Assembly (NCBI RefSeq): GCF_030445035.2
Contig: NC_080690.1
Span: forward strand, 30,344,796-30,408,795
Origin: Dasypus novemcinctus
Lineage: Eukaryota > Chordata > Mammalia > Cingulata > Dasypodidae
Length of the DNA: 64,000 nt
Reading direction: 5' to 3'
The notes beneath the pieces were generated by a model. It saw nothing but the letters and a program-made list of their open reading frames with translations. It was not told the DNA's origin and searched no databases. Position numbers and translations under genes: made by a program. Every line of letters starts with the position of its first letter. Position 1 is the first letter of the stretch. Shown one piece after another: positions 58,881-64,000 of the stretch.

Positions 58881-60529
58881 ATATAAAGCATTCTTTTTCA
58901 AAGTTGGAAGGCTCTTTTTTTGTGACTTGGAAAGATAGTTTACTGTTTTTAAACTTTGATACAGTATTTCAAGTGTATTTTACTCAAAAGCTATTTTTTG
59001 GTATTCTACATATTTTAATTTCTTCAAACTTAGCAAGGACAAAACTAATACAGTCTTAAAAAGCTGTAGGTGAAAATTTGAGACAAAAGAGATAGTATGT
59101 CTATAGATTAATTTACTATCTGTAAAAATAGGGATTTTTGAAAAAAAATTTGAGGCTTTTTAAAATATTTATTGAAAGTCTGAGGGCACATTGGGGGTCT
59201 TGTGCTGTGAAATATCACTCAGTATATATAGGCTAGGTTGCCTGTCAGCCCTATATTTTGGAGAATTAACACAACAAAGCTTTATTTTTTATTCATAGAA
59301 AGTCTGTTGAGGGTTGATATGTTCTATGGAACAATTGTCCTCTAAATGATGGCTAAGCATTGCACCACCAATTGACTCATGCTTCCATAATAACCAAAGA
59401 AGTGGGAAGGAAGAGATAGAGCACCAAACACCTGTGGCTAAATACCTGTGCCTAGAAGTCTCACATATTACTACATTCACATTCCATTACCAAAAGCAGT
59501 TCAGATTGCCATGCCTAACTTCAAAGAGGCAGGGAAATACCAGCTCCTTGACAGGGAGAGGTCTGTGAGGACTGGTAAACTAGATATTGTTCAACAGTTG
59601 TAGGCTAGATATTCCTATTCCTTCTTAAGGATTCATACTTTAAGAAAAAATATGGAGCTATGAATTCCCTCCATGTGATCATTAAAAATATGGAGCTATG
59701 AATTCCTTCCATGTTTTCATTAAAGCATGAAGCAAGTATATATAATAGATGTTTTCAAAGAAAATGTAGTTCACCCTCTGGTTCATTAAAATAAAACAAA
59801 ACCAAAAAAATTCTTCTTAGCATTGTCTAAGTTCTTAATCCATGAGTATCCTATCCCAATGAGTCTTCTTAAAAGTTTAAGATGAACTAACAGAAAGTTG
59901 ATAACTGTTAAGGAAAACTCACTGAGACTACAACTGCCTGAATGCAGAATTTACTGCAAGAAATAAATATAACCTTTAAATTGCATTGCTCTTCCCCCCA
60001 TGCATTTCTGTCAGAATAGTTTCAGAAAGAAAATGGAATGTTTTAAAAATACTTTAAAATATGTAATATTTGGATATAACCTTAAAATAGTGAAGATCAT
60101 TCAATAAAATATTAAGTGGAGCAGGCTGCTTGATTATTATCATAAATGTCAAAGTTATAAAGAATAGTTTTTAATACAATTCAGTGAGTGATGAGCCAGT
60201 TAGTAGCATTATATCCCTCAGATAAAGAAAATGGGAGAACAGGAAATTCAGAGCAGGGTTAATCATTTCCAGTAATATATTTAAGAATAAAACAGAAAAA
60301 TGGCTTTGAATCTATATCCAGGTGCTGATTTTTTAAAAAATTAAAATACAGTCTACTTTTGGGAAATAATTTGATATGACAAGATGAATATATTACTGAG
60401 AAAAGAATATAGTAAATTCATGAAGAGGAATAAGAAAATAAAAGTTTCCATTTTGTTTCTAAAAATATATATGTATTTATAAACTTAATTGTTTGAACAT
60501 GGTTAAAATTATGATGATAATCAGCATAC

Positions 60530-60665
60530 TTCAACTTAACTCCTCTCCTTCTTCATCTGAAAAATAGTCAAGCAAACAAACTGACAAAGTTATCATATGG
60601 TTAAAAGGGGGCAAGTCTGTAATATGTCTAGCACAATGCCTATTGCATAATATATGGAGTATGGA
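60530..60665 (+). mobile_element. MIR SINE remnant
   Basis: 'CTTCATCTGAAAAATAG' followed by 'TGTCTAGCACAATGCCTATT' (MIR 3' core and end spacing). Confidence 0.45.
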
Positions 60666-61051
60666 AATTGGGTCTGAATCTAGGATAACATTCAAAGTAT
60701 AAATCTTAGGAATTCTAATTTAGAAATTGATTACTTAGGTATGTGCATTAAGTGATTCATAAGTGATTTAATTTACCTGTAGATTTCAATGCTGGCTTAG
60801 ACATCCCAAAATAAGTATGTCTGAAAGTTTTTGAAATCATAGACCTTTATTATAAATTCACAGAAATCAGCAAGTGTTTGTGTGTTTGAACATAATTTGA
60901 GAGGCTTACAGACACCAAAACTCATCCAGATCAAGAACTCCTATATTATTTTGTGAAATAATTTTGGTTATTTTCTCTAATATATTTTGACATAAACATG
61001 CTGTCAACTTGAAATTTCCCCCTCTGTAAAAATCATTAAAAACAAATACAG

Positions 61052-63087
61052 AGGAGGAGCAAAATGGTGGCAAAGTAAGGAGCTCCAAGAGTCAGCTCAT
61101 CCAAGAGTCAGTTTATCCCACAGGGCAGTTAATAATCACGGGAGCTACCTGAAGCATCTGTTGGTGGTCCCAGGAGACAAGAAGAGCATCCTGCAACATT
61201 CTTGAAAGAATGGAAGGAGGAGATTGCCCATCTGCAGTGAAGATTCCTGAGTAGAGCACTCCACACAGTGGAGCCTGATGCCCATCTTCCACAGGAGGTG
61301 CAACCCTCCTCAGGAGCTATTCCATGGCTGGAGTTGGAAGCTCCATTTCCTGAAAATAGAGGAGGATGAGATGATTGTCCACAGACTTCAGCTATTGATT
61401 AGTAAATTCAGCTGGCTAAAGTATAATCCTAAGAACATGACAAGTTTGATTGTGTGCAAATCAGAAAGAGGCTGGTAACCATCATTTTAACTTTGCCCCC
61501 AGCATGAGGGGAAGCTGGGCTGATAGAAAATCACAGTGAAGTTAGGGACCTGATTCTTTCCACTCACATCTGGTTATATGCCTAGCCAAGGCTCCAGCCC
61601 ACCTTCATCAGAGAAGAAGCTAGGGCGAATTGCACCAGCCTCTCTGGGTAACTGCAGGCACTTTTGGCTAACGCAAACTGAATAATCATAGTCAGACACC
61701 TAGGGCTTCATTCCCACACTCCAATAGTATAGAAGAGGAGCTGTGTTTCCTCAGTTTTTCTGGGCAACTGCAGGAACTTTTTGCCCACAGGAACAGGTTT
61801 GTTAAGCACCTTCAATTCCATCTCCACCCCTCCATCCCCATAGGATAGGAGGGGGCTGTAGTTTTTCATCCTCTCTGGGAAACTACAGGTGCTTTCAGCC
61901 TGCACACACTGGATACTTGGATACCTGTAGCTCCATCCTCACTTCAATAGGATAGGAGGGGTGCTGTGTTTCCTCATCCTCTCCAGGCAACTGCAGGTGC
62001 TTTCAGGCTGCATGAACTGGTTTGTTGATCACCTTTGATTCCATCTCCACCCCTGTCCCTCCATATCATAGAAGGGGCTAGTGTTTTCTTAGCCTCTCAG
62101 GGCAACTCTAGGTGCTTTTGCCTGCAAGAACTCAACTGTTGGGAGCCTGTGACTCCAGCCCTGTGTTTTCCTAGCCTCTCTGGGTAACTGCAGGTGCTTT
62201 TGACCTACACAGTCTCAGACACCTGGAGCTCCATCCTTACCCCCAAGTAGAATAAGAGGAGAGCTGTCTCAGCCTTTCTGGGCAATGGCAGGTACTTTCA
62301 GCCTACATGGACTGATCTGTTGGGTACCTGTGGATCCACCTCCGCCCCTAATAGGAGACAGAAGGGGGCTGGTGTCTCCTCAGCTTCTCTGGGCAATGAC
62401 AGTTAGTTTTGGCCTACAGGGAATGAATTGTTGAGTGCCTGTGGATCCACCCCCACCACACAATAAGACAGGAAAGGACTGGTGTTTCTGAAACTTTTCT
62501 GGGCAACAGCAGGAACTTATGGCCCACATGGATTGTGCAGTTGGGTATTGGTGGCTCCATTCCCACTCTCTATAGGGCAGAATGGACAATATTTCCTCAG
62601 CTTCTCAGGGCAATTGAAGGCACATTCTACCCACACAGATTAGATTGTTGGGCACACCAGAGGGTACATCCCCACCTTGGGCAGGAAGGGGGCCTGGTGC
62701 TATATCAGTCTACCTGGACAACTGGGTCTTATTGGACCTGCATGGTATAGATTGCTTCCCACACCTGCAGCTCCATCTCCACCCCAGGCAGGGGAGCAAG
62801 GGACATGAACCTTCAACATCTTTCTAGACAACTATAGACAGTCTTGGGATATGTGACATGGATTATTATACACTACTGTGACTCTGTCCCTACTGCTGGC
62901 AGAGAAGAAAGTTGAGAGAGGCTTAATTGGTTCTTGGGGCAATGCAAACAGCTTTAGCCTCCACAGCTTACAGCAACAACTCTATTCTCAGCTCCTACTA
63001 TACAACCAGCAAGGGAGAGGGGGCAAGAAAGCCCTAAGCTAAAGAGAGAAATTGCTCCCAGAATAACTACTACAACTAATAATCCAG
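61052..63087 (+). promoter_or_regulatory. L1 5' UTR with tandem units
   Basis: It starts near CAAAATGGTGGCAAAG, homologous to the 5' start of L1 B (36436 and below on minus: CAAGATGGC), and shares the following ~250 bp in the same order. A single copy of the ~350 bp module that is doubled in L1 B lies at ~61310-61640. A tandem array then runs to ~62990, and ORF1 starts at 63088. The ~2.0 kb length exceeds the ~1.37 kb of L1 B because of the array. Confidence 0.75.
61600..62990 (+). repeat. About 13 degenerate ~110 bp tandem units in L1 5' UTR
   Basis: A recurring anchor like CTCTGGGCAACTGCAGGTGC appears with its TGGG at 61645, 61761, 61876, 61984, 62099, 62181, 62279, 62390, 62500, 62607, 62715, 62824 and ~62935. 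Spacings are 82-116 bp, mostly 107-116. Each unit also has a 'CC..CTCCACCCC' block and a 'AGGAGGGG.CTG.TGTTTCCTC' type block. Units are clearly diverged from each other. Confidence 0.85.
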
Positions 63088-63340
63088 ATGCCAAGATACC
63101 AACAAAAATTATAATCCATATCAAGAAATAGGAAGGGACCCAGTTAAAAAAAAATAAGAGAGTATCCAAGATGACATAAAAGAGTTGAGACAACTAATCA
63201 TAGATGTTCAAACAAATCTCAAAAAATTCAATGAAATGTCTAAAGTGATTAAGGTGACACTACGTGAACACAAAGAAGAATTTGAAAGCATACATAGAAA
63301 AATAGCAGATCTTATGGTTATGAAAGAAAAAATGAATAAA
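63088..63340 (+). pseudogene. L1 ORF1 N-terminal fragment
   Basis: The start ATG at 63088 gives MPRYQQK, matching the ORF1 start of L1 B (MPRHQQK). After a stop and shift the frame 63185-63388 reads 'RQLIIDVQTNLKKF' and 'HKEEFESIHRKIADLMV', matching 34827-35000 on minus. ORF1 ends here, replaced by A-rich sequence and then ORF2. Confidence 0.75.
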
Positions 63341-63374
63341 AAACAAACAAAAAAAAGAAAAAAAGGACAAATAG

Positions 63375-63560
63375 GACCTCAAACTTAAATACTATTGTTA
63401 TATGAAAGATTTCATCAAGAAGGTGAGAATGCAGCCACCTCAATGAGAGAAAATATTTGGAAACCACATCCAATAAGGCTTTGATTTCCATTCTATATAA
63501 AGAGATCATATAACTCCACAAAAAAAGAGCAAGCAATCCAATTCAAAAGTGGGCCAGGGA
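63375..63560 (+). pseudogene. L1 ORF2 late fragment joined to ORF1 fragment
   Basis: 'GAGAAAATATTTGGAAACC' and 'AATTCAAAAGTGGGC' correspond to the ORF2 region at ~4042-4150 (EKIFGNH, 'PFKKW'). It lies directly after the ORF1 fragment, so most of ORF1 and ORF2 is missing. Confidence 0.65.
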
Positions 63561-63772
63561 GCAAGATGGCATCAGATTAAGTGCACCCACATCATGTCTA
63601 CTATAAAAAAACAGCTGAGTGGGGATGAAATCCTGCCTGAGTGAGTTGTTTCAGGAACCCACAAAGCAGGAAGCTTCAGGGCATTGATCTGGAGAGAGGG
63701 TGACAAAAAGAGTGATTGGTCAAGGTAAAACCGTGTGTTTCTTCCTTGATTTCCTCTTTTGCATTTGGCTAT
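63561..63772 (+). repeat. Possible further L1 5' start fragment
   Basis: 'GGGAGCAAGATGGCATCAG' resembles the L1 5' start motif seen at 61052 and 36436. The rest is not clearly matched. Low certainty. Confidence 0.3.
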
Positions 63773-64000
63773 TGTATTAGTGAGAGTTCTTTAGAAAAAC
63801 AGAATTAAAGAGATGTCTGTCAATAGTGCATGATTTTATAAGTGTCTCACACAGCTTTGGGGATGCGCAAGTCCAGGTTCCACAAGCAGGCTGCAACCAG
63901 GGGCTCCAATGAAAGTCCAATGAAGGTTCTTGATGAGTTCTGGGAGATGTTGGCTGTCCAAAGATGAACTAGGAAATTATCTGTCAAGCCTGGTATCACT
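63773..64000 (-). repeat. Partial copy of the 27542-27975 repeat family
   Basis: Begins TGTATTAGTGAGAGTTCTTT, similar to the reverse complement of the end at ~27950-27975. It runs off the window. Confidence 0.4.

Larger units (their letters stand above)
58524..61051. other. Intergenic with MIR remnants
   Basis: No gene recognised. MIR-like fragments occur at ~58695-58780 (minus), ~58800-58880 (plus) and ~60530-60665 (plus). A direct repeat of 'AAAATATGGAGCTATGAATT' lies at 59647 and 59686. Confidence 0.5.

Noticed and set aside
61600..62990. CRISPR-like or satellite interpretation of the ~110 bp array
   Set aside because: Units are diverged throughout with no constant repeat/variable spacer pattern, and the array is embedded between an L1 5' start and ORF1 in a mammalian context.

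Overview
This window looks like repeat-dense intergenic DNA from a mammal, most likely an armadillo (Xenarthra, Dasypus-like). The main clues are two copies of a long tRNA-derived SINE of the type I know from armadillo (9314-9683 and 10884-11270), many LINE-1 (L1) copies sharing an unusual ~2.6-2.8 kb 3' UTR, degraded mammal-wide MIR remnants, and no bacterial, organellar or viral gene organisation. I see no multi-exon host gene. The only host-gene-like reading frame is an intronless MGST3 retrocopy with a complete 152-codon frame (38941-39399, minus).

Layout. 1-7405: a plus-strand L1 cut by the window edge, with a broken ORF1, a broken ORF2 and a long 3' UTR. 7406-16890: mostly unrecognised AT-rich sequence with a TA microsatellite and the two SINEs. 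16890-19560: a minus-strand L1 relative with 5' region, ORF1 and 3' region but almost no ORF2 (HAL1-like). 20126-24125: two minus-strand L1 3' UTRs, one inserted in the other's A-tail. 24126-30340: unrecognised sequence, an LTR-like repeat interrupted by an L1 3' end and another repeat, and an older L1 3' UTR module.

30344-55440 is a nest of insertions that can be taken apart with target-site duplications (TSDs). An ancient minus-strand L1 (30344-31328 plus 50699-55440) is split by a younger minus-strand L1, here called A (31329-50685). A is itself interrupted by L1 B (31905-36449), an unclassified piece (~36770-37085), a probable solo LTR (37473-37973), the MGST3 retrocopy (38811-39440), an L1 3' UTR-like piece (~40741-40960), L1 C (41592-42941) and L1 D (44263-49951). 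D is a textbook 5'-inverted (twin-priming) insertion.

55441-61050: unrecognised sequence with MIR remnants and two independent 5'-truncated L1 insertions of one subfamily (56573-57518 and 57797-58512); the first appears to carry a ~25 bp 5' micro-inversion. 61052-63560: a plus-strand L1 5' end with about 13 degenerate ~110 bp tandem units, followed by a truncated ORF1 joined to a late ORF2 fragment. The window ends in another L1-like fragment and a partial repeat.

The most notable themes are: the long L1 3' UTR with a ~104-codon frame still open in five copies and a G-rich terminal tract in six; lineage-specific tandem modules in L1 5' UTRs; the intact MGST3 retrocopy; and the datable insertion order. 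Family names rest on recognition from the sequence alone; no database search was run.
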